DNA of 64,000 nucleotides, from NCBI RefSeq assembly GCF_009296025.1, contig NZ_CP045178.1, positions 2,480,001-2,544,000 on the forward strand, given 5' to 3'. The translations under genes and the position numbers were made by a program. This stretch comes from Streptomyces tsukubensis (GTDB lineage Bacteria; Actinomycetota; Actinomycetes; Streptomycetales; Streptomycetaceae). A model generated the notes under the pieces. That model did no database searches and had not been told where the DNA came from. It was given only the letters and a program-made list of their open reading frames with translations. Position 1 is the stretch's first letter, and each line of letters begins with the position of its first letter. Positions 9,646-19,681 of this stretch are shown in pieces.

Positions 9646-9672
9646 GGGGATCTCGGGTCTCGCTAGGTGGTG

Positions 9673-9752
9673 GGTGGTACTCGGTCGTGCTTGGTGGTAC
9701 TCGGTCGTGCTTGGTGGTACTCGGTCGTGCTCGGTGGCGCCCGGTCCTGCTC
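9673..9752. repeat. 20-bp tandem repeat
   Basis: Three near-perfect copies of GGTGGTACTCGGTCGTGCTT start at 9673, 9693 and 9713, and a degenerate fourth at 9733. The array is upstream of the adenine deaminase start and downstream of the RNase Z stop. Confidence 0.9.
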
Positions 9753-9806
9753 GGCGGCGCACTGCCGGGCCCGGGGTGGGTGAACGCCCTTGCCGGGCGC
9801 GGGGGT

Positions 9807-10730
9807 TCACCCCGGGGCCGGGGCCGCGGCCCGTTTCGGTACGGGCACCCTGGTCAGGTCGTCCGCGACGGTGAGGCCGCCTTCGTACCCGGCAGCGCGG
9901 GCCTGGCGCGCGAACTCCTCGGGCTCGCTGTAGCGCTGCGAGAAGTGGGTCAGAACGAGGTGCCGTACGCCCGCGTCGCGCGCCACCCGGCCGGCCTGCC
10001 CCGCCGTGAGGTGGCCGTGTTCGGTGGCGAGCTGCTCGTCCTCGTCGAGGAAGGTCGACTCGATGACCAGGAGATCGCACCCCTCGGCCAGGGCGTCCAC
10101 CCCGTCGCAGAGTCGGGTGTCCATCACGAAGGCGAACCGTTGCCCGTGTCTGACCTCGCTCACCTTCTCCAGGGCGACACCCCGCAGGGAACCCTCGCGC
10201 TGGAGCCGACCCACGTCGGGGCCCGCGATGCCGTGTGCGGCGAGCGCTTCGGGCAGCATGCGGCGGCCGTCCGGTTCCGTCAGCCGGTAGCCGTAGGACT
10301 CGACGGGGTGGGAGAGCTTGCGGGCTTCGAGCGTGTACGCCGGGGTCTCGGCGAGCACACCGTCCCGCTCCACCGGGAGCTGCCCGAGGTCGACCGTCTC
10401 CCGGTAGGCCGTCGCGTAACGCAGCCGCTCGAAGAAACGGCCGCCGCTCGCCGGATAGTGGGCCGTGACCGGGTGCGGCACCCGGTCGAGGTTGATCCGC
10501 TGGATCACCCCCGCGAGGCCCAGCGAATGGTCGCCGTGGAAGTGGGTGACGCAGATCCGGTTCAGGTCGTGCGCGGCGACCCCGGCGCGCAGCATCTGGC
10601 GCTGGGTGCCCTCGCCGGGGTCGAAGAGGATGCCCTCGCCGTCCCAGCGCAGGACGTAGCCGTTGTGGTTGCGTCTGCGGGTCGGGACCTGACTGGCCGT
10701 GCCGAGTACGACCAGTTCACGTGCGGACAT
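9807..10730 (-). CDS. rnz: ribonuclease Z
   Basis: A 307-residue metallo-beta-lactamase-fold tRNA 3'-processing endonuclease. The zinc signature [13 protein letters not shown], the N-terminal [24 protein letters not shown], and C-terminal VLTHFSQRY are characteristic of RNase Z. The start at 10730 gives [11 protein letters not shown], matching the usual N-terminus; an ATG at 10769 would run into the HIT gene. The HIT gene lies 23 bp upstream on the same strand, suggesting co-transcription. Confidence 0.95.
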   Translation of the reverse strand: MSARELVVLGTASQVPTRRRNHNGYVLRWDGEGILFDPGEGTQRQMLRAGVAAHDLNRICVTHFHGDHSLGLAGVIQRINLDRVPHPVTAHYPASGGRFFERLRYATAYRETVDLGQLPVERDGVLAETPAYTLEARKLSHPVESYGYRLTEPDGRRMLPEALAAHGIAGPDVGRLQREGSLRGVALEKVSEVRHGQRFAFVMDTRLCDGVDALAEGCDLLVIESTFLDEDEQLATEHGHLTAGQAGRVARDAGVRHLVLTHFSQRYSEPEEFARQARAAGYEGGLTVADDLTRVPVPKRAAAPAPG

Positions 10731-10753
10731 CGGCTGTACCTGGGGCCGCGCGG

Positions 10754-11110
10754 CTATCCGGGGGGCCACTGGAGACCGCGGCCGCCCATGACGTGGGCGT
10801 GGGCGTGGAAGACCGTCTGGCCCGCGCCCCTGCCGGTGTTGAAGACGATCCTGTACCCGGTGGTGTCGACCTTGTCCTCGGCCGCGACCTCGCCGGCCTC
10901 GCGCAGCACGTCGGCGAGGAGCTGCGGCTGCGTGGCCAGCTCGGCCGCGTTCTCGTAGTGCGCCTTGGGGATGACCAGGATGTGGGTCGGGGCCTGGGGG
11001 TTGATGTCGCGGAAGGCGATGGTCGTCCCTGTCTCGCGGACGACGGTCGCCGGCACCTCCCCCGCGGCGATCTTGCAGAACAGGCAGTCGGCCTGCGGTT
11101 CACCCGCCAT
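10754..11110 (-). CDS. HIT-family nucleotide-binding protein (HinT-like)
   Basis: A 118-residue histidine-triad protein. The C-terminal [17 protein letters not shown] contains the His-x-His-x-His triad of HinT purine nucleoside phosphoramidases, and [12 protein letters not shown] at the N-terminus is the usual opening. GGAGG lies eight bases before the ATG at 11110. It is the first gene of a likely HIT-rnz pair; a 19-bp tandem array begins 23 bp upstream, in its promoter region. Confidence 0.95.
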   Translation of the reverse strand: MAGEPQADCLFCKIAAGEVPATVVRETGTTIAFRDINPQAPTHILVIPKAHYENAAELATQPQLLADVLREAGEVAAEDKVDTTGYRIVFNTGRGAGQTVFHAHAHVMGGRGLQWPPG

Positions 11111-11132
11111 GGTCCGGGCCTCCTCACTCCGT

Positions 11133-11246
11133 CGGTGTCAACTCGCCGTCTCGGTGACAACTCGCTGCTTCTGTGACAACTCGCTGTTTCAGTGACGACT
11201 CGCTGTTTCGGTGACGATTCACCGCGTCGGTGACGCGATTCGCCTC
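11133..11246. repeat. 19-bp tandem repeat, six copies
   Basis: Units begin at 11133, 11152, 11171, 11190, 11209 and 11228, with a consensus near CGGTGACAACTCGCTGTTT; the last copy is degenerate. The array fills the region just upstream of the HIT gene start. Confidence 0.92.
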
Positions 11247-11406
11247 GCACGCGGTCCTGCCGCCGGGGCGCGTGGGCCCGCCGGTGGCTTGATCCGTGCG
11301 AAGTGCATCGTATCGGGCCCGGTCGGCGTATCCGGGGCAGGCGGTCCTGGCGGGGGTGTGAGCGGGACGGGCGCGGCGGGGGCCGGTGCGGGACGGCGTG
11401 GGGTGC

Positions 11407-11443
11407 GGGGCGGTCACGGGCCCGTGTGGCCCGTGACCGCCCC
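11407..11443 (-). terminator. terminator of the tricorn protease gene
   Basis: A perfect 16-bp stem (11407-11422 with 11428-11443) and 5-nt loop start 10 bp after the stop codon of the S41 protease gene. Confidence 0.75.
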
Positions 11444-11452
11444 GTATCAGAA

Positions 11453-14400
11453 TCAGGCGTCCGGCAGCTCGGGTGCCGTCTTCGCCGGGGTCTCCTCCAG
11501 CGCTGCGAGGGCCACCCGGATCGCCTCGTCCAGCTGCGGGTCGCGGCCCGCCGCGTGGTCGTGCGGGGCGGCGACGACCTCGATGTCCGGATCCACGCCG
11601 TGGTTCTCGACGCCCCAGCCCTGCCCCTCCAACCAGAAGGCGTACTTGGGCTGTGTGACGAGTGTGCCGTCCACCAGCCGGTAGCGACTGTCGATGCCCA
11701 CGACCCCGCCCCAGGTGCGCGTACCCACGACAGGGCCGATACCGAGCGCCTTGATCGCCGCGTTGACGATGTCGCCGTCCGAGCCGGAGAACTCGTTGGC
11801 GACGGCGACGACAGGGCCGCGCGGGGCATCCACCGGATAGCTCGTGGCGCGCATCCCCCTGGGCAGGTCCCAGCCGACGACACGGCGGGCCAGCTTCTCC
11901 ACCACGAGCTGTGAGGTGTGGCCGCCGCGGTTCTCCCTGACGTCCACGACGAGCCCTTCGCGGGCGACCTCCACGCGCAGATCGCGGTGGAGCTGCGCCC
12001 AGCCCGAGCCGACCATGTCGGGGACGTGCAGATAACCGAGCCTGCCGCCGGAGCGCTCGTGGACGTGGGCGCGCCGGTCGGCGACCCATGCGTGGTAGCG
12101 CAACGGCTCCTCGTCCGCGAGCGGTTCGACCACGACGTGGCGCGGGTCGCCCCCTTCGGCAGGGGAGACGGTCAGCTCCACGGGCTTGCCCGCGGAGCCG
12201 AGCAGCAGCGGCCCGGGGCCGGTGACGGTGTCGACGGGCCTGCCCGCCACGGCGAGGATCGCGTCCCCGGGGCGTACGGCCACCCCTGGCCCCGCGAGCG
12301 GGGAGCGGGCGTGCGGGTCGGAGCTCTCCGAGGGCAGTACACGGTCGACGCGCCACAGCCCCTCCTCGTCCCTGGAGATGTCGGCTCCGAGCAGTCCCTG
12401 CCGGGTGTCGGACCCGCTCCAGCCGCCCACGGGGGTGACGTAGGCGTGCGAGGTGCCCAGTTCGCCCTGCACCTCCCACAACAGGTCCACCAGGTCGTCG
12501 TGGGTGGCGACCCGGTCGAGGAGGGGGCGGTAGCGGTCGAGTACGGCTTCCCAGTCGACGCCGCCGAGGTCGGGCCGCCAGAAGTTGTCCCGCATGATGC
12601 GGCCGGTCTCGGCGTACATCTGCCGCCACTCGGCCGCCGGGTCGAGTGTCTGGCGGACCCTGCCGAGGTCGACGGTGATGTTGCTGTCGCTGTCCTCGTC
12701 GGAGGAGGCGCGCCGGTCGCTCGGGACGACCCGCAGGGTGTCGCCCGTCCACAGCAGGACACGTTTGCCGTCGCCCGTCACGGCGAAGTGGTGGGCCTCG
12801 CCCGCCAGTTCCTCGATCCGCTGCTGGCCGAGGTCGTACCGTTCGAGGACCGTCTTCGGTCCCTCCGCGTCGGGGGTGGCGCGGGTCGTGCCGAGGACTC
12901 CGCGGACCGGGTGGCGCAGCCACAGCAGCCCGTCCTTCGCTGCCCGCAGCGTCGAGTAGTGGGCCGCCTCCACGGGGAAGGGCACGATCCGGTCGGCGAG
13001 CCCCTCCAGGTCGATACGGGTGGTGGGGGTGCCGTTCTCGCCGTCCTGCCCGCTTTCCGGCCCCTTGTGCTCCGCGGCGTCGAAGGGCCGTCCGTGGCGC
13101 TGCGGCCCGAAGGGCGAGGGAGTGGTGGCGGCGAGGGTGATGAGGTGCGGACGGCCGCCGCCGACGAAGGCGAGGTCGAAGACGTGCGCGTCGTAGACGG
13201 GGTCGAAGGCCCGGTCGGAGAGGAACGCGAGGTGTTTGCCGTCGAGGGTGAACGCCGGGCTGTAGTCGCGGAAGCGCAGCGGGGTGGCCTCGGAGACGGA
13301 GAGGTCGGCGGTGTTGGCGAGTTTGAGCTGACGCAGCGGTTCGGGGCCCGGGTGCGACCAGGCGAGCCAGGCGGAGTCGGGTGAGAAGGTCAGCCCCGTC
13401 GCGTCGCCGTCCTCGCTCCTGTCGACCTCGCGCACCTCTCCGGTGGCCCGCTCCACCAGCAGGATCCGCCCGTCGTGCGAGGCGACCGCGGCCTTGTTGC
13501 CGTCGGGGGCGATGGCGAGGCCGAGCACCCTGCCGAGTTGCCCGGCGGCGAGCCTGCGGGGTGGCGCCGGCGCGGCGGCCCCCGTGGCGGGGCGAATTCG
13601 AGGGCGTCCTCACCCTCGGCGTCGGTCACCCACGCCACGTACTCCTCACCGTCCGAGCGGAACGTGCGGGGCAGCCTGGCGCGTACGCCGGGTTCCGCCG
13701 CGAGCGCGCGGGCCGGGCCCTCGCGATGGGTGACCCAGTGCACGGAGCCCCGCACCGCGACGGCGCTGCCACGTCCCGTGTGGTCGGGCGAGGCGGCTCC
13801 GAAGGCGCGGGCGGCGTTGACCGGGTGCGGCTGGAGGTCGGCACGCTGGCCGCCGAGCCGAATGTCGAGCCTGCGCGGTACGGCGCCCTCCGCGTCCCCC
13901 GGGTCACCCGGGTCACGGGCGGAGTCACCGGAGTCGTGGCCGTCGAGCCGGTGGCCGCCCTCCAGGTCGTCGAGGACGCAGAGTTCTCCGGCCCGCGCGT
14001 AGATCACACGGGTGCCGTCAGTACTGGCGTGACGTGCGTAGAACCCCGCGTCGGGGGCGTCGGCGGAGCCGGGCTCCACGGGTGTGTGCCTGCGGAGTTC
14101 CGTGCCGTCGGGCAGGGAGGAGTAGAGGGCGCCGACACCTTCGTGGTCGGAGAGGAAGGCGATCCTGGAGCCGACCCAGAGCGGGCACTCGATGTTGCCG
14201 TCGAGCGCCTCGTGCACCCGGGAGTACTCGCCCGACTCGTCAGGACCGATCCAGAGCTTGCCCGCGGTGCCGCCCCTGTACCGCTTCCACCAGGCCGCCT
14301 CGCGGCCCATCGCGGCGGACATCAGCAGGACCCGGTCACTTTCGGGCGCGTGGGCGAGGCCGCCGACCGGGCCGTGGGGCAGCGTCGTCGCGGGGCTGCC

Positions 14401-14769
14401 GTCGAGGGGTACCGCCCGCGCCCAGCTCCTGCGCAGCGAGGCCTGGCCGTGGGTGGTGAGGACGAGGACATCGCCGTCCGGGGTCCAGCCGCGTACGGAG
14501 GTCTTCCAACTGCCCCAGTGGGTGAGGCGCCTGGAGGGGCCGCCGTCCACGGGGGCGACGAAAACCTCGGGAGCGCCGTCCCTGGTGGAGGTCCAGGCGA
14601 CGGTGGCGCCGTCGGGAGAGATGTGCGGATGGTTCACCGGGACGTTGTCCGCGCTGACGCGCCAGGCCCGTCCACCCGCGAGCGGCGCGACCCAGACGTC
14701 GTCCTCCGCGGTGAAAGCGATCAACTCGCCACGGACATGCGGAAACCGGAGGTAGGAAGGCTGTGTCAC
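11453..14769 (-). pseudogene. tricorn-like S41 family peptidase, single-base frameshift
   Basis: Two overlapping frames together encode one tricorn core protease of about 1,105 residues. The N-terminal part (from 14769) has beta-propeller features (VTQPSYLRFPHVRGELIAFT, DNVPVNHPHISPDG). The C-terminal part has a PDZ domain and the S41 catalytic core with Ser in NEFSGSDGDIV and the Glu region in ENHGVDPD. The frame changes near 13588, where CCGTGGCGGGG would restore one frame if it read CCGTGGCCGGGG. Joined that way the protein runs smoothly through a Pro/Ala linker. The GTG at 14769 has AGGGTGG upstream. It is either a real recent frameshift or a sequencing error in a GC-rich run; both halves keep coding bias and catalytic residues. 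Confidence 0.87.
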
Positions 14770-15229
14770 ACAAGCCACCCTAAGCAGCCACCGGCTTCAG
14801 GGACAGGGGTTTCCGATCACTTACCGATCCGCACCGCGGCGGGGGCGTGCCCGCACGGGCGGGAACCGCGGCCGATACCTCAGGCGATACCTCCGGAACG
14901 TGACACTCCGGCCCGCCTCGGGGGGCGTTGGGGGGACCGGGCGCGACCGCACGGGTGTCCCCGCGTGACTCGCGGGGACAGTTCCCCCAGCGGTCACGCG
15001 ACAGCCGGACGAAATACGCCGTCCCCGGACCGACCTGAAGACCGGCCCCAGGGCCGGCCCGGAGTCACATCTCAGCGGCGCCCGCCGTCCACCCGCTCGC
15101 CACGGGGCCGGACGGTGGGCGCACCCGGCACGCGGCGCGCCCCGCGCATCCACCACGTACGGGGTCCACCACGCGGGATGCCCGCGCACCCGGCATGCAC
15201 GGCGTGCGCGCGGGTCTCGCGCCCCGCGG
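14770..15229. other. 460-bp gene-free region between rsmE and the tricorn gene
   Basis: It contains the tricorn ribosome-binding site (AGGGTGG at about 14775-14781), a hairpin at 14956-14980, and GC-rich sequence with weak dyads. Open frames here lack coding bias, and no promoter was identified with confidence. Confidence 0.6.
14956..14980 (-). terminator. hairpin downstream of rsmE
   Basis: TGTCCCCGCG and CGCGGGGACA pair perfectly around the loop TGACT. It is the best terminator candidate for the rsmE operon, although about 250 bp past the stop codon. Confidence 0.5.
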
Positions 15230-15961
15230 TCAGCCCCAGCGCCCCGTGCGCCCCAGCAGCAGCGCCGTCGCGGCCGTACCGGCGGTGGACGTACGCAGGA
15301 CGCTGGAGCCCAGCCGGTAGGGGCGCGCGCCCGCCGCGCCGAACGCGGACAGTTCCTCGGGGGACACACCGCCCTCGGGGCCGACGACCAGGACGATCGA
15401 GCCGGTGGCCGGCAGTGGCGCGGAGGCGAGCGGGGCGCTGCCCTCCTCGTGGAGGACGGCGGCGAAATCGGCGTCGGCGAGCAACGCCGCCACCTGTTTC
15501 GTCGTCGCCGCGTCGGCGATCCCGGGGAAGCGGAGCCTGCGGGACTGTTTGCCCGCCTCGCGCGCGGTGGCTCGCCATTTGGCGAGGGACTTGGCTCCTC
15601 GCTCGGCCTTCCACTGGGTGACGCAGCGGGCCGCCTGCCACGGGACGACGGCGTCGACACCGGTCTCGGTCATCGTCTCGACGGCGACCTCGCCCCGGTC
15701 TCCCTTGGGCAGCGCCTGGACGACGGTGATCCTGGGTTCGGCGGCGGGTTCCGTACGCACCTCGGCCACCTCCACGTACAAGGTGTCCTTGCCCTCCACG
15801 GCGGCGACCGTTCCATGGGCTCCCGCGCCCGAGCCGTCGGTCAGGACGATCTCCTCGCCCACCCGCAGCCTGCGCACCGAGACGGCGTGCCTGCCCTCGG
15901 ACCCCTTCAGTACGACGGTGCCTGAGGTCACCTCGTCCACCAGGAAGACCGGCGCCGTCAT
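15230..15961 (-). CDS. rsmE: 16S rRNA (uracil-1498-N3)-methyltransferase RsmE
   Basis: A 243-residue SPOUT-class methyltransferase modifying U1498 of 16S rRNA. The SAM-knot region is present as VLVVGPEGGVSPEE and LGSSVLRTSTAGTAA, with the usual ALPKGDR and QAARCV region before it. The start at 15961 forms an ATGA overlap with the upstream nitronate monooxygenase gene, so translation is coupled. Length is normal. Confidence 0.94.
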   Translation of the reverse strand: MTAPVFLVDEVTSGTVVLKGSEGRHAVSVRRLRVGEEIVLTDGSGAGAHGTVAAVEGKDTLYVEVAEVRTEPAAEPRITVVQALPKGDRGEVAVETMTETGVDAVVPWQAARCVTQWKAERGAKSLAKWRATAREAGKQSRRLRFPGIADAATTKQVAALLADADFAAVLHEEGSAPLASAPLPATGSIVLVVGPEGGVSPEELSAFGAAGARPYRLGSSVLRTSTAGTAATALLLGRTGRWG

Positions 15962-17034
15962 GACGCGTCCCCCGCCTGTGTGAGGGCCGCGCGCGCGTCG
16001 GCCGTCTCCCCCGCGAGTACGCCGACGAGCCGGCCCGCGGGCATCTCCCTGGCCATCCGGTGGCCCTGTCCCGCCCACAACGCCATGCCCTGGGCGTCGC
16101 CCGCGGCGGCGGCCGCCTTGCGTACGCCGGCGGTCAGATGGTGCACCTGGGGATAGGCGGCAGGAGCGTACGGGCCGTGCTCGCGCATGAAACGGTTGAC
16201 GAGGCCCCGCGCGGGCCGCCCGGAGAACGCCCTGGTCACCTCGGTGCGGGTGAACAGCGGGTTGGTGAGCGCCTGTTTGTGCAGATCATGGGCGCCGGAC
16301 TCGGGGCAGACCAGGAAGGCCGTGCCGAGCTGCGCGGCCTCGGCACCCGCCGCGAGGACGGCCGCGATCTGCGCGCCGCGCATCAGCCCGCCCGTCGCGA
16401 TGATCGGCAGCGGAACGGTCTCCGCCACCTGGCTGACCAGCGAGAGCAGCCCGATGCCCGAGCCGTCGCGCTCCGGGGCGTCCCGGTGGGTGCCCTGGTG
16501 GCCGCCGGCCTCGACGCCCTGCACGCACACCACGTCGGCCCCCGACCACTGCGCGGTCTGCGCCTCTTCCGGGGTGGTGACGGTGACGACGGTTACCGTG
16601 CCGACCCGCGCGAAGGAGTCGAAGACGTCACGGGTGGGGCAGCCGAAGGTGAAGGAGACGACGGGGACGGGATCTTCGAGGAGTACGGCGAGTTTGGCGT
16701 CGTAGCCGTCGTCGATTCCGCAGTCGGGGTCACCGAGCGGCGTCTCGTACCAGGTGGACTCCCCGGCGAGCTGTCCCGCGTAGACGGCGACGGTCGCCGG
16801 GTCGGCGCTCTCGGGCTGCGGCATGAAGAGGTTGACGCCGAAAGGGCGGCCGCTGACCGCCCTCAACTGCTTGATCTCCTGGTACATCCCGTCCGCGGTC
16901 TTGTATCCGGCGGCGAGGAACCCGAGCCCTCCGGCCTCACCGACAGCGGCCGCGAGGGGTGGACCCGAGGCGCCGCCCGCCATGGGGGCCTGAACGATCG
17001 GGTGACGGAGGAGACCGTCCAGCACGGAGGACAT
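15958..17034 (-). CDS. nitronate monooxygenase / NPD-type flavoprotein
   Basis: A 358-residue FMN-dependent TIM-barrel enzyme. The N-terminal LLRHPIVQAPMAGGASGP, the FTFGCP loop, CVQGVEAGGHQGTH (phosphate and catalytic His loop) and PIIATGGLMRGAQIAAVLAAGAEAAQLGTAFL are typical of nitronate monooxygenases. These oxidise alkyl nitronates such as propionate-3-nitronate. The chosen ATG at 17034 places the HPIVQAPM motif near residue 10, as in the family. The ATGA overlap with rsmE makes a two-gene operon. FabK-like enoyl reductase is the main alternative family but fits less well. Confidence 0.88.
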   Translation of the reverse strand: MSSVLDGLLRHPIVQAPMAGGASGPPLAAAVGEAGGLGFLAAGYKTADGMYQEIKQLRAVSGRPFGVNLFMPQPESADPATVAVYAGQLAGESTWYETPLGDPDCGIDDGYDAKLAVLLEDPVPVVSFTFGCPTRDVFDSFARVGTVTVVTVTTPEEAQTAQWSGADVVCVQGVEAGGHQGTHRDAPERDGSGIGLLSLVSQVAETVPLPIIATGGLMRGAQIAAVLAAGAEAAQLGTAFLVCPESGAHDLHKQALTNPLFTRTEVTRAFSGRPARGLVNRFMREHGPYAPAAYPQVHHLTAGVRKAAAAAGDAQGMALWAGQGHRMAREMPAGRLVGVLAGETADARAALTQAGDAS

Positions 17035-17158
17035 GACCGCATCGTGCCACGTACTCCACGCGGGACCGAATCGTCCCCCCGCGTGAGGTTTCGCCGTGGG
17101 TGGGCGCGGTGGGCGGAGCGGAACGCCTCCCCCGCGCGGGACCACGGGATACGCCGAA

Positions 17159-17192
17159 GGGGCCGGGTCCGTGAGGTCACGGTCCCGGCCCC
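17159..17192 (-). terminator. terminator of the hrcA-dnaJ operon
   Basis: GGGGCCGGG/CCCGGCCCC encloses CCGTGA/TCACGG with one T-T mismatch, giving a stem of about 15 bp. It lies 70 bp beyond the dnaJ stop. Confidence 0.75.
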
Positions 17193-17264
17193 GAGGGCCT
17201 TGTCCTCGCGGTCTTCGCGCGTCCCCCTCCCGCTCCCGCACGCGAGGGTCAAGGGGGGGGCGGC

Positions 17265-18404
17265 CTAACGGCCGTTGAACGCGTCCTTCAGGCGGGAGAA
17301 GAGCCCCTGCTGCCCCGGCTGAAACTGCCCGGTGGGCCGCTCCTCACCGCGCAGCGTCGCGAACTCCCGCAGCAGACGCTCCTGTTCGGGGTCGAGCTTG
17401 CCCGGGGTCATGACCTCGACGTGGACGATCAGGTCGCCCCGGCCGCCGCCTCTGAGGTGGGTGATACCGCGCTGGTGGAGCGGGACCGACTGCCCGGACT
17501 GCGTGCCCGGCCTGATGTCGACCTCTTCCATGCCGTCCAGCGTCTCCAGCGGCACCTGGGTCCCGAGGGCCGCCGCGGTCATCGGGATGGTGACCGTGCA
17601 GTGCAGGTCGTCGCCGCGCCGCTGGAAGACGGAGTGGGCCAGTTCGTGGATCTCCACGTACAGGTCGCCCGCCGGGCCACCGCCGGGACCGACCTCGCCC
17701 TCGCCCGCGAGTTGGATCCTGGTCCCGTTGTCCACACCCGCGGGGATCTTCACGGTCAGGGTGCGGCGCGAGCGGATCCGGCCGTCGCCCGCGCACTCCG
17801 GGCAGGGGGTCGGTACGACGGTGCCGAAGCCCTGGCACTGCGGGCAGGGGCGCGAGGTCATGACCTGGCCGAGGAAGGACCGGGTGACCTGCGAGACCTC
17901 ACCGCGACCGCGACACATGTCACAGGTCTGGGCCGAGGTACCCGGCGCGGCGCCCTCGCCGCTACAGGTCCCGCAGACGACCGCGGTGTCGACCTGGATG
18001 TCCTTGGTGGTGCCGAAGGCCGCCTCGTCCAGCTCGATCTCCAGCCGGATCATGGCGTCCTGGCCTCGGCGCGTACGCGACCGGGGCCCCCGCTGCGACG
18101 CCGTCCCGAAGAAGGCGTCCATGATGTCCGAGAAGTTGCCGAAGCCGCCCGCGCCGAAGCCGCCGGCCCCGCCACCGCCGCCCGACTGGGACAACGGATC
18201 GCCGCCGAGGTCGTAGACCTGCTTCTTCTGCGGGTCGGAGAGGACTTCGTAGGCGGCGTTGATCTCCTTGAAGCGCTCCTGCGTCTTCGGATCGGGATTG
18301 ACGTCCGGGTGCAGCTCGCGGGCGAGCCTCCGGAAAGCCTTCTTGATCTCGTCCTGGGAAGCGTCGCGGCGCACGCCGAGTACGGCGTAGTAGTCCGTGG
18401 CCAC
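17265..18404 (-). CDS. dnaJ: chaperone DnaJ (second copy type, HrcA-linked)
   Basis: A 379-residue type I J-protein, co-chaperone of DnaK. It has a J domain with HPD at about residues 32-34, a Gly-rich linker (SGGGGGAGGFGAGGFGNF), four zinc-finger repeats (CGTCSGEG, CDMCRGRG, CPQCQGFG, CPECAGDG), then the C-terminal substrate domain. It starts with GTG directly after the hrcA TAA with no gap, so it is co-transcribed and probably coupled. In Streptomyces the hrcA-linked copy is usually called dnaJ2. Expression is expected to follow HrcA/CIRCE control. Confidence 0.97.
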   Translation of the reverse strand: MATDYYAVLGVRRDASQDEIKKAFRRLARELHPDVNPDPKTQERFKEINAAYEVLSDPQKKQVYDLGGDPLSQSGGGGGAGGFGAGGFGNFSDIMDAFFGTASQRGPRSRTRRGQDAMIRLEIELDEAAFGTTKDIQVDTAVVCGTCSGEGAAPGTSAQTCDMCRGRGEVSQVTRSFLGQVMTSRPCPQCQGFGTVVPTPCPECAGDGRIRSRRTLTVKIPAGVDNGTRIQLAGEGEVGPGGGPAGDLYVEIHELAHSVFQRRGDDLHCTVTIPMTAAALGTQVPLETLDGMEEVDIRPGTQSGQSVPLHQRGITHLRGGGRGDLIVHVEVMTPGKLDPEQERLLREFATLRGEERPTGQFQPGQQGLFSRLKDAFNGR

Positions 18405-19421
18405 TTACGACTCCGCCAGGATCTGTCCGACGTAACGTGCCACTGCGCGTACCGCTCCCATCGTTCCGGGGTAGTCCATGCGGGTCGGTCCGACCACGCC
18501 TAGTTTGGCGACTGCCTCACCGCCCGAACCGTAACCGACCGAGACGACGGACGTGGAGGTGAGCCCCTCGTGCGCGTTCTCATGGCCGATACGGACCGTC
18601 ATACCGGGATCCTTCGCCTCACCGAGCAGCTTGAGGAGGACGACCTGTTCCTCCAGTGCTTCGAGGACGGGACGGATCACCAGCGGGAAATCATGACCGA
18701 AGCGGGTGAGGTTCGAGGTTCCCCCGATCATCAGCCGCTCCTCGGTCTCCTCGACCAGTGTCTCAAGCAACGTCGACAGGACGATGGTGACCGTGGAGCG
18801 ATCCTCGTTCTCGAAGGACTCCGGGAGATCCTGCACCAGTTGAGGCACATCCGTGAAACGGCGCCCCGCCACCCTGCTGTTGAGCCGGGCCCGCAGATCG
18901 GCGACCGAGGCGTCGCCGAAGGGTGCGGGACAGTCCACGAGCCGCTGCTCGACGCGGCCCGTGTCGGTGATCAGTACCAGCATCAGCCGGGCGGGCGAGA
19001 GCGAGAGCAGTTCCACATGGCGCACGGTCGAACGGGTCAGCGACGGATACTGCACGACGGCGACCTGCCGGGTGAGCTGCGCGAGCAGCCGTACCGTGCG
19101 GGCCACCACGTCGTCGAGGTCGACCGCCCCGTCGAGGAAGTTCTGGATCGCGCGCCGCTCGGGCGGAGTCATCGGCTTGACGCCCGCGAGCCTGTCCACG
19201 AAGAGCCGGTAACCCTTGTCCGTGGGGATGCGTCCCGCGCTGGTGTGGGGCTGGGCGATGAAGCCCTCTTCCTCCAGCGCCGCCATGTCGTTGCGGACGG
19301 TGGCCGGGGACACGCCGAGGCTGTGCCGCTCGGTCAAGGCCTTGGATCCCACCGGCTCCTCGGTGCCGACATAGTCCTGGACGATGGCGCGCAGCACTTC
19401 GAGCCTGCGTTCACTGAGCAT
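18405..19421 (-). CDS. hrcA: heat-inducible transcriptional repressor HrcA
   Basis: A 338-residue heat-shock repressor that binds CIRCE. The N-terminal winged helix has [20 protein letters not shown] and the recognition region [19 protein letters not shown]; the C-terminal part includes [10 protein letters not shown]. The ATG at 19421 has GGAGG eight bases upstream; the frame is open a little further but without conserved residues. A CIRCE element sits 57 bp upstream, indicating autoregulation. It is first in an hrcA-dnaJ operon. Confidence 0.97.
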   Translation of the reverse strand: MLSERRLEVLRAIVQDYVGTEEPVGSKALTERHSLGVSPATVRNDMAALEEEGFIAQPHTSAGRIPTDKGYRLFVDRLAGVKPMTPPERRAIQNFLDGAVDLDDVVARTVRLLAQLTRQVAVVQYPSLTRSTVRHVELLSLSPARLMLVLITDTGRVEQRLVDCPAPFGDASVADLRARLNSRVAGRRFTDVPQLVQDLPESFENEDRSTVTIVLSTLLETLVEETEERLMIGGTSNLTRFGHDFPLVIRPVLEALEEQVVLLKLLGEAKDPGMTVRIGHENAHEGLTSTSVVSVGYGSGGEAVAKLGVVGPTRMDYPGTMGAVRAVARYVGQILAES

Positions 19422-19477
19422 CGACCGCACCTCCCGCCGCGTCGTCCGGTCTCCCCCGCCGGATCCGCCGGCGCCGC

Positions 19478-19504
19478 TTGGCACTCACCCTGCCAGAGTG
19501 CCAG
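19478..19504. promoter_or_regulatory. CIRCE operator
   Basis: TTGGCACTC, nine bases, GAGTGCCAG: the canonical CIRCE arrangement (TTAGCACTC-N9-GAGTGCTAA) with GC-rich variations. It precedes hrcA and is the expected HrcA binding site. It also lies 180 bp before the divergent MBL gene. Confidence 0.95.
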
Positions 19505-19681
19505 TACTTCCGGGATAAGTGTACGGCCGGTAGGTACGCACCCGGCAAGGGCGGTCGCCCCGGCCTTCTGCCGGATGTCCCGGTCCGTGTGCGGGAACGC
19601 CCTCACGGGGTAGGCCGGGAGAGGCCGGGTGGTTCTCCTGAACGGACCCGGGGCGTGTGCGAGAGGAGCTGAAGTCAGGCC

